From Paraburkholderia lacunae (GTDB lineage: Bacteria; Pseudomonadota; Gammaproteobacteria; Burkholderiales; Burkholderiaceae), in NCBI RefSeq assembly GCF_003353175.1, contig NZ_QHKS01000025.1, forward strand, positions 1 through 64,000: a stretch of 64,000 bases of DNA. The letters run 5' to 3'. The position numbers and the translations under genes are program-made. Positions 17,143-26,031 of the stretch are shown here, in pieces. Numbering within the stretch: the first letter of the stretch is position 1; each line of letters opens with the position of its first letter. The notes beneath the pieces are model-generated. The model ran no database searches. It worked only from the letters and a program-made list of their open reading frames with translations, and had not been told where the DNA came from.

Positions 17143-18933
17143 TCAGCTTGCAAGCCAGCGCTCGCGCGCTTTGCGCGCGGCGGGCCGCTTATCGCTCACG
17201 GTGAGCTTGTAACGCGACACCTCAGGCCCGTCCAGCTTGACTTGCGCGGTGCGCAGCTCGTCGCGGCGGAAAGCGTGAACGTCGACTTTCGCGCCCGGCA
17301 GATAGCGCGATAACAGCGCGTCAAGATTCGAGCCGGTTACGCGCAGACCGTCGATCGCGATCAGCACGTCGCCCGCCGATAGCCCGGCTTTTTGCGCCGC
17401 GCCGCCTTCGTGGACCGCCGTCAGCGTGCATTCCGCGCCGCCGCGCACGCGCGCGCCGAGCGAAGGCTTGCCGTTTTTCTCCAGATCCGGCGCAAGCGTG
17501 ACGCCGAACGGCGCCAGCAGCGTGTCGAGCGGCAGATCGCGCGTCCCGTACACAGCGTCGGCGAACAGTTCGCCGAGGTGCGCGCCGGTCGCTTCCGCGA
17601 AAAGCGCCTCGATTTCGCCTTCCTCGACGCCGATCGGCTTGCCGCGATAGAAGTCGCGCCCGAAGCGCTGCCACAGCAGACGCATCACGTCATCGAGCGA
17701 TTTGCGATTGCCGGTTTGCGCGCGAATCGTCAGATCGAACGCCAGCGCGACCAGCGAGCCCTTGGTGTAATAGCTGACGATCGCGTTCGGCGCATTTTCG
17801 TCCTGCCGGTAATATTTGACCCAGGCGTCGAACGCGCTTTCCGCGACCGTCTGCTTCTGGCGGCCGCTGCCGCGCAGAACGCCGCCGATCACCTTGCCGA
17901 CCATGCCGAGATAGTCTTCCTGCGAAACGACGCCGCTGCGCACCAGCATCAGGTCGTCGTAATAAGACGTGAAACCTTCGAACAGCCACAGCAGCGACGT
18001 GTAGTTCTCGCGGGTCAAGTCATACGGTGCGAACACCGCCGGCTTGATGCGCTTCACATTCCACGTGTGGAAATATTCGTGGCTGCACAGACCGAGGTAG
18101 GTCCGGTAGCCTTCCGTGAGCGCGTCGCGGCCTTCCACCGGCAGATCGCCGCGATTGCAGATCAGCGCCGTCGACGCGCGATGTTCCAGGCCGCCGTAAC
18201 CGTCGGCGACCGCCTGCGTCATGAACACATAGCGCTCGACCGGCGCCTTCTTCGACTTCGGCTCGAACAACGCGATCTGCACTTCGCAGATGCGCTTCAG
18301 GTCGGCGGACAGCCGCGCCATGTCGAGCCCGACCACGCGCCCGGCGATCACGATATCGTGCGGCACGCCATGCGCCTTGAAGGTCGCCAGCGCAAATTCA
18401 CCCAGCGTGACCGGATGATCGATCAGCTCGTCGTAGTTCTGCGCGCGATACTCGCCGAAGCCGTAGCGCTTCGTGCCGCGAGCTTCCGGCAACGCGGTCG
18501 CGACACGCCAGTCGCGATACGCGGCGCCCTCGGGCTTCTGAATATCGACCACGCACTGCGCTTGCTCATGACCGAGCGGCGACAGAAACACGCTGGTGCC
18601 GTTGAAAAAGCCAGCCGTATCGTCCAGATGCGCGGCACGCACCGACAGATCCCATGCATACACCTCGTAGCGCAGCGTCAGCGCGCCTTTGACCGGCGCG
18701 GCCTGCCACGTGTGCTTGTCGGTCTTCTCGATGCGCACCTTGCGGCCCGCGTCGTTGAACGCACGCAGCGTGACGATGTTGCGCGCGAATTCGCGCACCA
18801 TGTAGCTGCCCGGAATCCACACCGGCAGCATGAAACGCTGGCCGGCCGGATCAGGATCGGCAACGGTCACGGTGACTTCGAACAGATGGGCGGCGGGTTG
18901 CCTGGGAACGATGGTGTAACGGATCGGCTTCAT
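17143..18933 (-). CDS. M61 family metallopeptidase with PDZ domain
   Basis: A 596-residue protein related to glycyl aminopeptidases of family M61. An N-terminal beta domain (IPGSYMVREFARNI) precedes the zinc site HEYFHTWNVKRIKP at about residues 285-298, with the downstream Glu ligand in LWLFEGFTSYYDD. A C-terminal PDZ domain (AGLSAGDVLIAIDGLRV) may bind substrate. No signal peptide is evident, so it is probably cytoplasmic. It lies downstream of dsbC with a short gap. Confidence 0.88.
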   Translation of the reverse strand: MKPIRYTIVPRQPAAHLFEVTVTVADPDPAGQRFMLPVWIPGSYMVREFARNIVTLRAFNDAGRKVRIEKTDKHTWQAAPVKGALTLRYEVYAWDLSVRAAHLDDTAGFFNGTSVFLSPLGHEQAQCVVDIQKPEGAAYRDWRVATALPEARGTKRYGFGEYRAQNYDELIDHPVTLGEFALATFKAHGVPHDIVIAGRVVGLDMARLSADLKRICEVQIALFEPKSKKAPVERYVFMTQAVADGYGGLEHRASTALICNRGDLPVEGRDALTEGYRTYLGLCSHEYFHTWNVKRIKPAVFAPYDLTRENYTSLLWLFEGFTSYYDDLMLVRSGVVSQEDYLGMVGKVIGGVLRGSGRQKQTVAESAFDAWVKYYRQDENAPNAIVSYYTKGSLVALAFDLTIRAQTGNRKSLDDVMRLLWQRFGRDFYRGKPIGVEEGEIEALFAEATGAHLGELFADAVYGTRDLPLDTLLAPFGVTLAPDLEKNGKPSLGARVRGGAECTLTAVHEGGAAQKAGLSAGDVLIAIDGLRVTGSNLDALLSRYLPGAKVDVHAFRRDELRTAQVKLDGPEVSRYKLTVSDKRPAARKARERWLAS

Positions 18934-19048
18934 CGGCGGCGCTTGGTTGGTCTTAGGGGGTCGCAGGTGCTGTCAGGCGGGGATGTTCGGGGCTTGATGC
19001 GAAAGGAGGCGCATGCCGCGCCTCCTCGGTTCGATTCGTGCGACGTGC

Positions 19049-19774
19049 TCAGTGCACGGCGGACATTTCCTTGTCCAGCCGGTCTGCCGGCACGGCGCCC
19101 GGCAGACGGCGGCCGTCGGCGAGGAACACGGTGGGCGTGCCGTCGACGTTCATCGCGTGGCCGAGCGCCAGGTTCTTGTCGATCGCGGCGGTGTCGCAGG
19201 TGCCGGCGGCCGTCGGCGCCTGATGATTCTGCATCCACGATTCCCACGCCTTCGCGCGGTCGGTCGAGCACCAGATCGACTTCGACTTGGCGGTCGAATC
19301 CGGCGACAGGACCGGATACAGGAAGGTATAGACCGTCACGTTGTCGAGCGACTTGAGCGAGGTTTCGAGCTGCTTGCAGTATGGGCAGTTCGGATCGGAG
19401 AACACGGCGATCTTGCGCGCGCCGTTGCCCTTCACGACCTTCACCGCGTTCGCGAACGGCAGGCTCGCGAAATCGATACGGTTGGTTTCCGACAGACGCG
19501 CTTCCGTCAGATTCTTGCGCGTCTTCGCATCGACCATGTCGCCGAGCAGCAGGTAATCGCCGTTCGCATCGCTATAGACGATCTGCGTGCCGAGGTTCAC
19601 TTCGTACAGGCCGGCAATCGGCGACTTCGTAATGCTCTTGATGTTTACGTCTGTCAGGCGCGCTTGCAGCGTGGCTTTGAGCTTGTCGGTGGCTTGATCG
19701 GCCTGCGCGGAGCAGCCGATTGCCACGGCGGAGATCGCGAGCGCGACTGCCGCGATGCGGAACGATTTTTTCAT
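19049..19774 (-). CDS. dsbC: Thiol:disulfide interchange protein DsbC
   Basis: A 241-residue periplasmic disulfide isomerase. A signal peptide occupies about residues 1-25, an N-terminal dimerisation domain follows, and the thioredoxin domain has the active site CPYC at residues 130-133 with the cis-Pro region near GTPTVFLADGR. Partner DsbD is not in the window. The signal region ends in AIGCSAQA, so cleavage after AQA is likely; a non-standard lipobox reading is less likely. It lies between a UbiH-like gene and the M61 gene on the same strand. Confidence 0.93.
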   Translation of the reverse strand: MKKSFRIAAVALAISAVAIGCSAQADQATDKLKATLQARLTDVNIKSITKSPIAGLYEVNLGTQIVYSDANGDYLLLGDMVDAKTRKNLTEARLSETNRIDFASLPFANAVKVVKGNGARKIAVFSDPNCPYCKQLETSLKSLDNVTVYTFLYPVLSPDSTAKSKSIWCSTDRAKAWESWMQNHQAPTAAGTCDTAAIDKNLALGHAMNVDGTPTVFLADGRRLPGAVPADRLDKEMSAVH

Positions 19775-19899
19775 GCTGAATTCCTGGGTTCTATCGCGCG
19801 CGGTGCGCGTTTTCGCAATGTGTCCGGTCTGACCAGAACGGCATCGATGCGTTCATCATACCTGTCTCGCCAGCCCGGGCATGCGGGCCGGCGCACGCT

Positions 19900-21072
19900 T
19901 TATCCCAACGCGGCCGACACCAGCCAGCGCTTGATCAACGGTTGCGCGCCGACGAGGGCCATGCCGGTATTGCGCAACGCCTTGGCGAACGGACCCGGAA
20001 CGGAAAAGAGCTTTTGCAGACCGTCGGTGGCGATCATCAGCGCGCGAATGTCTTCGCGGCGGGCGCGTTCGTAGCGGCGCAGCAGCACCATGTCGCCGAG
20101 ATCGCGGAACGCTTCCTTGCCGGCGACTGTTTCGGCGAGCGCCGCGACATCGCGCAAACCGAGGTTCATGCCCTGGCCCGCCAGCGGGTGAATCAGATGG
20201 GCGGCGTCGCCGACCAGCGCGACGCGCGGCGCCACCAACCGGTCGACGGTTTGCAGCGCGAGCGGGAAACCTTGCGCGGGCGTCACGCAGTCGAGCGCGC
20301 CGAACTGGCCGCCCGTCACGCGTTCGACTTCGGCGGCGAGTTGCGCCGGATCGAGCGCGAGCAGTTGCCCCGCGTGCTCGGTGCGCGCCGACCAGACCAA
20401 CGACACGTGGCCGTCCGGCATCGGCAGCAGCGCGATGATCTCGCCGTCCTTGAACCACTGCCAGGCCGTTTCGCTGTGCGGCTTCTCCGCCTTGAAGTTC
20501 GCGACCACGCCGGTTTGCCGGTAATCGCGCCGGTTCATCTTCGACCCGATCTGCGCGCGCACCCACGAATGCGCGCCGTCCGCGCCGACCACCAGATCGG
20601 CCTCGAGCACCTTGCCGTTGTCCAGACCGACGCTCGCGCCGCCGGCATCGAGATCGAGCGCATGGGCGCGCGAGTCGACCCAGGTCAGATTCGGCTGGAA
20701 ACGCAGCGCGGCATCCAGTGCGCGCTCGATCAGCGACGATTCGACGATCCACGCCAGCTGCGGCACGGACGCCTGAAATGCGGAGAAATGGAGCTCGGCG
20801 TGCGCGTCGCCGTAGACACGCATGTCGTAGACGGGACCCAGCCGCGACAGATCGAGCGCCTGCCAGACTCGCAACCGCTCCAGCAAAGCCTGCGAACTCG
20901 ACGACAACGCGTAGACCCGCGAGTCGAATGTGGCGCCGGCGGGCAGCGGCGCGCAGGGTTGCGCGAGCAGCGCCACGCGCAGTCCGCTTTGCGTGAGCGC
21001 CAGCGCCGCGGTCTTGCCGACGAGCCCGCCGCCGATCACGGCGACATCGAAGGTCTGGTGGTGTGCGTTCAT
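19900..21072 (-). CDS. UbiH/UbiF-type FAD monooxygenase
   Basis: A 390-residue flavoprotein hydroxylase of the UbiH/VisC/Coq6 family, probably in ubiquinone ring hydroxylation. The dinucleotide fold is DVAVIGGGLVGKTAALAL, and the second FAD motif is VALVGDAAHLIHPLAGQG. The ATG at 21072 gives the canonical N-terminus; the frame stays open to 21333 without family features. No ribosome-binding site precedes the ATG, and a perfect TATAAT lies only 6 bp upstream on this strand, suggesting a leaderless transcript or an unmapped start. Which ring position it hydroxylates cannot be told. Confidence 0.87.
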   Translation of the reverse strand: MNAHHQTFDVAVIGGGLVGKTAALALTQSGLRVALLAQPCAPLPAGATFDSRVYALSSSSQALLERLRVWQALDLSRLGPVYDMRVYGDAHAELHFSAFQASVPQLAWIVESSLIERALDAALRFQPNLTWVDSRAHALDLDAGGASVGLDNGKVLEADLVVGADGAHSWVRAQIGSKMNRRDYRQTGVVANFKAEKPHSETAWQWFKDGEIIALLPMPDGHVSLVWSARTEHAGQLLALDPAQLAAEVERVTGGQFGALDCVTPAQGFPLALQTVDRLVAPRVALVGDAAHLIHPLAGQGMNLGLRDVAALAETVAGKEAFRDLGDMVLLRRYERARREDIRALMIATDGLQKLFSVPGPFAKALRNTGMALVGAQPLIKRWLVSAALG

Positions 21073-21381
21073 CCGCGCATTATAGCTGCGGGGGTTGCGG
21101 GGGACGGATCGGCACGTGCGGCATTTCAGCCCGAAAACCGGCGCCCGTTCAAGTGTGTACCCACCGCTTTCCCGCTCCGGCCCGCAGGCAGCCCACCCGA
21201 AAGAGTTACAATCGCGACTTCCGTGACAAGACTCGCACTCAATCGTTGAGCCAACGCCCCGATCCGGTGTCTTGTCCCGCTCCGCTGCGGTCCATCGCCA
21301 CGCCGCCGTCACGAATGCTTTCGCATTTAGCACACAGCGTCGAGCGCATCACGCAACTTACTGATTCACTGAAGGATTTCC
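21073..21381. other. Divergent spacer between ubiH-like gene and ychF
   Basis: A 309-bp region without a supported gene. It holds the minus-strand TATAAT at 21079-21084 next to the hydroxylase start and presumably the ychF promoter. I see no strong hairpin or RNA gene in it. Confidence 0.6.
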
Positions 21382-22476
21382 ATGAGCCTCCAATGCGGCA
21401 TCGTCGGCCTGCCTAACGTCGGCAAGTCCACCCTGTTCAACGCCCTGACCAAGGCGGGCATCGCCGCCGAAAACTACCCGTTCTGCACGATCGAGCCGAA
21501 CGTCGGCATCGTCGAAGTGCCGGACGCGCGGCTGACGGCGCTCGCCGAGATCGTCAAGCCGGAGCGCATTTTGCCGGCGGTGGTGGAATTCGTCGACATC
21601 GCCGGCCTCGTGGCCGGTGCGAGCAAAGGCGAAGGTCTGGGCAACCAGTTCCTCGCGAACATCCGCGAAACCGACGCGATCACCCATGTGGTGCGCTGCT
21701 TCGAAGACGAAAACGTGATTCACGTCGCGAACAAGATCGATCCGCTGTCGGATATCGAAGTCATCAATACCGAACTGGCACTGGCCGACCTCGCCACCGT
21801 CGAGAAGGCGCTCACGCGCTATTCGAAGGCCGCCAAGTCGGGCAACGACAAGGAAGCGGGCAAGCTCGTCGCCGTGCTGGAAAAGGTCCGTGCGCAGCTC
21901 GATCAGGCGAAGCCGGTCCGTGCGCTCGATCTGTCGGCTGAGGAAAAGGCGGTGATCAAGCCGTTCTGCCTGATCACCGCGAAGCCGACCATGTACGTGG
22001 CCAACGTGAAGGAAAACGGCTTCGAGAACAACCCGCATCTGGACGCGGTGACGAAGTTCGCGGCGGCGGAAAACGCGCCGGTCGTCGCTGTGTGCGCGGC
22101 AATCGAAGCGGAAATCGCCGACCTCGACCAAGCCGACATGGAAGTGTTCCTCGAGGACATGGGCATGGAAGAGCCGGGCCTGAACCGTGTAATCCGCGCG
22201 GGTTTCAAGCTGCTGGGCCTGCAAACGTACTTCACGGCCGGCGTGAAGGAAGTGCGCGCGTGGACCATCCATATCGGCGACACCGCGCCTCAGGCGGCGG
22301 GCGCGATCCACACCGACTTCGAGCGCGGCTTCATCCGCGCGCAGACGATCGCCTTCAACGACTTCATCACCTACAAGGGTGAACAAGGCGCGAAGGAAGC
22401 CGGCAAGATGCGCGCCGAAGGCAAGGAATACGTCGTGCACGACGGCGACGTGATGAACTTCCTGTTCAACGTCTGA
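21382..22476 (+). CDS. ychF: Ribosome-binding ATPase YchF
   Basis: A 364-residue Obg-family P-loop ATPase. G1 is GLPNVGKSTLFNALTK, G3 DIAGLV, and the altered G4 appears as NVKE, the change that gives YchF its ATP preference. A coiled-coil/TGS C-terminus ends in GKEYVVHDGDVMNFLFNV. It binds the large ribosomal subunit and affects oxidative stress tolerance. Full length and intact; a bidirectional terminator follows. Confidence 0.97.
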   Translation: MSLQCGIVGLPNVGKSTLFNALTKAGIAAENYPFCTIEPNVGIVEVPDARLTALAEIVKPERILPAVVEFVDIAGLVAGASKGEGLGNQFLANIRETDAITHVVRCFEDENVIHVANKIDPLSDIEVINTELALADLATVEKALTRYSKAAKSGNDKEAGKLVAVLEKVRAQLDQAKPVRALDLSAEEKAVIKPFCLITAKPTMYVANVKENGFENNPHLDAVTKFAAAENAPVVAVCAAIEAEIADLDQADMEVFLEDMGMEEPGLNRVIRAGFKLLGLQTYFTAGVKEVRAWTIHIGDTAPQAAGAIHTDFERGFIRAQTIAFNDFITYKGEQGAKEAGKMRAEGKEYVVHDGDVMNFLFNV

Positions 22477-22542
22477 CGCCTCGTATCAGTATCAGGCGGC
22501 GGCAATCAGCGAACCACTGAATGCCGCGGCATCATCTCCGCG

Positions 22543-22579
22543 AAAACAGAAAGCCCGCTCGATGCGGACTTTCTGTTTT
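22543..22579. terminator. Bidirectional terminator between ychF and the GDPD-like gene
   Basis: AAAACAGAAAG and CTTTCTGTTTT form an 11-bp stem continued by CCGC/GCGG around a TCGAT loop. The A and T tracts allow use from both converging genes; its right edge overlaps the end of the minus-strand gene. Confidence 0.85.
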
Positions 22580-23564
22580 ACTGCCGGCCCGCTACGTTGG
22601 GCTTCGCGCACTGGAGCGGCATGGCGACTCCCGCCTTGATCGCCGCCATTTTCTGCGGTGAATCCGCCAGCACCGCATCGATCCCGAGACACGCCGCGGT
22701 CCGATAATCGTCCGCATTGTTCACCGCGATCGCGACGATCCGCACGTCGGGCTTCTGCCGGAAGCAGGCGAGCGTCGCGGGTGTCCACAGCGACGCCTCG
22801 ACGTCGGAGCGGCCTTCGCCGAGCGTGAATTTCTCCACCACCGTCATCGCCCGATGCAACTCGAACGCTGTCGACGTATGTTCGGCAGGCGCATCCACGC
22901 AGCCTTGATTGAGCAGCACCCGCACGAGCCGCCCGCGCGTTGCGTCGCGCGACTCAAACAGCCTGGCCTGTGGATAGGCCGCGAAACTTTGCTGGTAGTC
23001 CGCTTCAGTCGAATAGATCGTCACGCGCGGCCACGCGTTCTCCTCGTCCAATACGCGCGCTACAGCCTGCGCCTGCGGCGCGGCGGGCAGCGCTTTCATA
23101 TCGAGGATGATCGGCATGGCGGCCGGGATCGCCTGGAGCGCGTCGCGCAGCGCCGGAACGCCGACCGGATGATCGCGATAAGGATACGCATCGCCTCGGC
23201 GGAAACGCCAACCGGCGTTCACACCCGCCAGTTCCGCCGCAGTGAAGGCGGACACCGGCCCCTTCGCGTCGCTCAGCGCCGACAGATCGGCCGGCCGGTA
23301 CAGCACGGGTACGCCGTCCTTGCTCAACTGAACCGTGAGCCACATCGCATCGGCATGATGCGCGACCGACAGGCGAATCGCTTCGAGCGTGTTCTCCGGA
23401 GCGTCGCCCGTACCGCCGCGATGCGCGATGATCTGCGGCAGCGAGGCCACAGGCGCTGCCCGATCGTCCGCCGTCACAGGCGTCAGCGCACAACCCGCCA
23501 GCATAAGACCCGCTATCGAACCGCCAATCGAACCACGAACCGCCAATCGCATTGAATCTGGCAT
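22578..23564 (-). CDS. Glycerophosphodiester phosphodiesterase-like lipoprotein, atypical site
   Basis: A 328-residue GDPD-family TIM barrel with a lipoprotein signal (lipobox LAGC, Cys25). The first catalytic block AHRGG...PENT (residues 47-59) is intact. The block that normally reads ExD for metal binding is WLT at 75-77. The usual second His-Asp pair after DGVPV is replaced by YRP at 89-91. So the fold is clear but normal catalysis is doubtful. AGGA precedes the ATG at 23564; an alternative ATG is at 23552. It is divergent from ugpBAEC, which imports the product a GDPD would release, so a role in glycerophosphodiester binding or use is plausible. Confidence 0.78.
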   Translation of the reverse strand: MPDSMRLAVRGSIGGSIAGLMLAGCALTPVTADDRAAPVASLPQIIAHRGGTGDAPENTLEAIRLSVAHHADAMWLTVQLSKDGVPVLYRPADLSALSDAKGPVSAFTAAELAGVNAGWRFRRGDAYPYRDHPVGVPALRDALQAIPAAMPIILDMKALPAAPQAQAVARVLDEENAWPRVTIYSTEADYQQSFAAYPQARLFESRDATRGRLVRVLLNQGCVDAPAEHTSTAFELHRAMTVVEKFTLGEGRSDVEASLWTPATLACFRQKPDVRIVAIAVNNADDYRTAACLGIDAVLADSPQKMAAIKAGVAMPLQCAKPNVAGRQ

Positions 23565-23671
23565 CTGGAATCCTGATTTATGAGCAGCTTTCCGCTCCCC
23601 ATCAGCCGGTGTTAGTTTGCGGCATCCGGCGCCTGGCAAAAGCGGCTCGCCGCTTGGCCAACGTCGCGAGA

Positions 23672-23689
23672 CTGTCATCGAACACAAAT
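23672..23689 (+). promoter_or_regulatory. Possible PhoB box upstream of ugpB
   Basis: CTGTCAT (23672-23678) is a perfect PhoB half-site; 11 bp on, at 23683-23689, the second half CACAAAT matches poorly (3 of 7). ugp operons are classical phosphate-starvation genes, so the position fits, but the site is incomplete. Confidence 0.35.
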
Positions 23690-23739
23690 AGAATCGCGCG
23701 ATTCGCATCCGCGCCCCGTTCCGACCAGGAGACAAATCG

Positions 23740-25065
23740 ATGAGTTGCAAGCCGCTGTTCCGTTCGCTGTCCGTAGCTGCCGTCCTGAGCTTAGGCGTTA
23801 GCCAGGCGGCCCACGCCGCGACTGAAATCCAGTTCTGGCACGCCATGGAAGCCGCCCTCGGCGAACATCTGAACGACATCGCCAACGCGTTCAACGCGTC
23901 GCAGAGCGACTACAAAATCGTACCGGTGTTCAAAGGCCCCTACGACCAGACGCTCGCCGCCGGCATTGCCGCTTACCGCAGCGGCAACGCGCCCGCCATT
24001 TTGCAGGTCTATGAAGTCGGCACTGCGACAATGATGCAGGCGAAGAAAGCGGTGATCCCGGTCTCCGAGGTGTTCAAGCAAGCGGGCGTGCCGCTCGACC
24101 AAAAGGCCTTCGTGCCGACCATCGCGAGTTATTACAGCGACTCCAAAACCGGCGAGCTGATCTCGATGCCGTTCAACAGCTCCACGCCGGTGCTGTACTA
24201 CAACAAGGACGCCTTCAAGAAAGCCGGGCTCGATCCGAATCAGCCGCCCAAAACCTGGGCTGAAGTGGCAACGGACGCGCAGAAACTGAAGGCCTCGGGC
24301 ATGGCGTGCGGCTATTCTTCCGGCTGGCAAAGCTGGATTCAGCTCGAAAACTACAGCGCGTGGCACGGCGCGCCGTTCTCTTCGGAGAACAACGGTTTCG
24401 ACGGCGCGGATGCGCAGCTCGAATTCAACAAGCCGCTCCAGGTCGCGCATATCCAGTTCCTGCAGAACATGCAGAAAGAAGGCACCTTCACCTATGTCGG
24501 CCGCAAGGACGAAGCTATGTCGAAGTTCTATAGCGGCGACTGCGGGATCATCACGAATTCGTCGGGTTCGCTCGCCACCATCAAGAAGTATGCGAAGTTC
24601 AACTTCGGCAACGGCATGATGCCGTACGACGCGAGCGTGAAGGGTGCGCCGCAGAACGCGATCATCGGTGGCGCTAGCCTGTGGGTGCTGGCGGGCAAGG
24701 ATCCGGCCGTCTACAAGGGTGTGGCGAAATTCCTCTCCTATTTGTCTTCGGCGCCGGTTGCCGCGAAGTGGCACCAGGACACCGGTTATCTGCCGGTCAC
24801 CAACGCCGCCTATCAGTTGACCCAGCAGCAAGGCTTCTACGAGAAGAACCCGGGCAGCGACACCGCGATCAAGCAGATGCTCAACAAGCCGCCGCTGCCG
24901 TACACGAAGGGGCTGCGTCTGGGCAACATGCCGCAGATCCGCACCATCATCGACGAAGAACTCGAACAGGTGTGGGCACAGAAGAAGACGCCGAAAGAAG
25001 CGCTCGATTCGTCCGTGTCGCGTGGCGACGAGCTGCTGCGCCGCTTCGAGAAAGCCGGTAGCTAA
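23740..25065 (+). CDS. ugpB: sn-glycerol-3-phosphate ABC transporter, periplasmic binding protein
   Basis: A 441-residue extracellular solute-binding protein (family 1). A signal peptide ends near QAAHA (about residue 27), followed by TEIQFWHAMEAALGEHLND, typical of UgpB. It delivers sn-glycerol-3-phosphate or glycerophosphodiesters to UgpAE. AGGAG lies before the ATG. It is the first gene of the ugpB-A-E-C operon. Confidence 0.94.
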   Translation: MSCKPLFRSLSVAAVLSLGVSQAAHAATEIQFWHAMEAALGEHLNDIANAFNASQSDYKIVPVFKGPYDQTLAAGIAAYRSGNAPAILQVYEVGTATMMQAKKAVIPVSEVFKQAGVPLDQKAFVPTIASYYSDSKTGELISMPFNSSTPVLYYNKDAFKKAGLDPNQPPKTWAEVATDAQKLKASGMACGYSSGWQSWIQLENYSAWHGAPFSSENNGFDGADAQLEFNKPLQVAHIQFLQNMQKEGTFTYVGRKDEAMSKFYSGDCGIITNSSGSLATIKKYAKFNFGNGMMPYDASVKGAPQNAIIGGASLWVLAGKDPAVYKGVAKFLSYLSSAPVAAKWHQDTGYLPVTNAAYQLTQQQGFYEKNPGSDTAIKQMLNKPPLPYTKGLRLGNMPQIRTIIDEELEQVWAQKKTPKEALDSSVSRGDELLRRFEKAGS

Positions 25066-25146
25066 GCAACTGGTTAAGCCTCTGGCGTAACGGATATCGG
25101 CGCTGGCACGCCGATATCCGCCTCTGCAGCCCTTTGGGAATTCTCG

Positions 25147-26031
25147 ATGGAAAAGCGCTCTAGCTTCGGCACCAGCGTACTGCCCTACCTGCTGGTTGCG
25201 CCGCAACTCCTGATCACACTGCTGTTCTTTCTGTGGCCCGCCGGCGAGGCGCTCCGGCAATCCACGCAGACTCAGGACGCGTTCGGCACGTCGAGTGAAT
25301 TCGTCGGGCTGGCCAATTTCAAGCAGCTGTTCGCCGATCCGCTTTACCTCTCGTCGTTCAGCACAACGCTGATTTTCTGTGCGTTCGTCACGGTGTCCGG
25401 CCTCCTGATCTCGCTGCTGCTGGCGGTCTGCGCCGATCGCGTGACGCGCGGTGCGAAGGCCTATCAGACCCTGCTGATCTGGCCATATGCGGTCGCGCCC
25501 GCGATCGCCGCCGTGCTGTGGTCGTTCCTGTTCAACCCGAGCATCGGCCTCGTCACCTATGGGCTCGCGAAGTACGGCATCGTGTGGAATCACGCGTTGA
25601 ACGCGAGCCAGGCGATGTTTCTGGTCGTGCTGGCTTCGGTGTGGAAACAGGTCAGCTATAACTTCCTGTTCTTCTATGCGGGTTTGCAGGCGATTCCGCG
25701 CTCGCTGATCGAAGCGGCGGCAATCGACGGCGCCGGTCCCGTGCGGCGCTTTTTCGGCATCGCGCTGCCTTTGCTTTCGCCGACCAGCTTCTTCCTGCTG
25801 GTCATGAACATCACCTACGCCTTCTTCGACACCTTCCCGGTGATCGACGCCGCGACCGGCGGCGGCCCCGCGCAATCGACCCGCACGCTGATCTACAAGA
25901 TCTTCGCCGAAGGTTTTCAGGGGCTCGACATCGGCAGTTCGGGCGCGCAATCGGTCGTGCTGATGGTGATCGTCGTCGCGCTGACGGTCGTGCAATTCCG
26001 CTTCATTGAACGCAGGGTTCAATACTCATGA
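25147..26031 (+). CDS. ugpA: sn-glycerol-3-phosphate ABC transporter permease UgpA
   Basis: A 294-residue inner-membrane permease with about six hydrophobic segments. The EAA loop that contacts the ATPase reads SLIEAAAIDGAGPVRRFFGI. The family partner is UgpE, whose start overlaps the ugpA stop by four bases (ATGA), showing tight coupling. Confidence 0.94.
   Translation: MEKRSSFGTSVLPYLLVAPQLLITLLFFLWPAGEALRQSTQTQDAFGTSSEFVGLANFKQLFADPLYLSSFSTTLIFCAFVTVSGLLISLLLAVCADRVTRGAKAYQTLLIWPYAVAPAIAAVLWSFLFNPSIGLVTYGLAKYGIVWNHALNASQAMFLVVLASVWKQVSYNFLFFYAGLQAIPRSLIEAAAIDGAGPVRRFFGIALPLLSPTSFFLLVMNITYAFFDTFPVIDAATGGGPAQSTRTLIYKIFAEGFQGLDIGSSGAQSVVLMVIVVALTVVQFRFIERRVQYS

Noticed and set aside
17392..19356. 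654-codon plus-strand open frame opposite the M61 and dsbC genes
   Set aside because: It is antisense to two genes with clear catalytic motifs. Composition is Arg/Ala/His-rich as expected for a high-GC shadow frame, and it has no domain.
19700..19774. DsbC as a lipoprotein (AIGC near residue 21)
   Set aside because: The -3 residue is Ala rather than Leu/Val/Ile, and a normal cleavage site (AQA) follows directly; DsbC is normally soluble.
23791..26022. 743-codon minus-strand open frame opposite ugpB and ugpA
   Set aside because: Shadow of two full-length transporter genes; rich in Arg/His/Gln, no family features.
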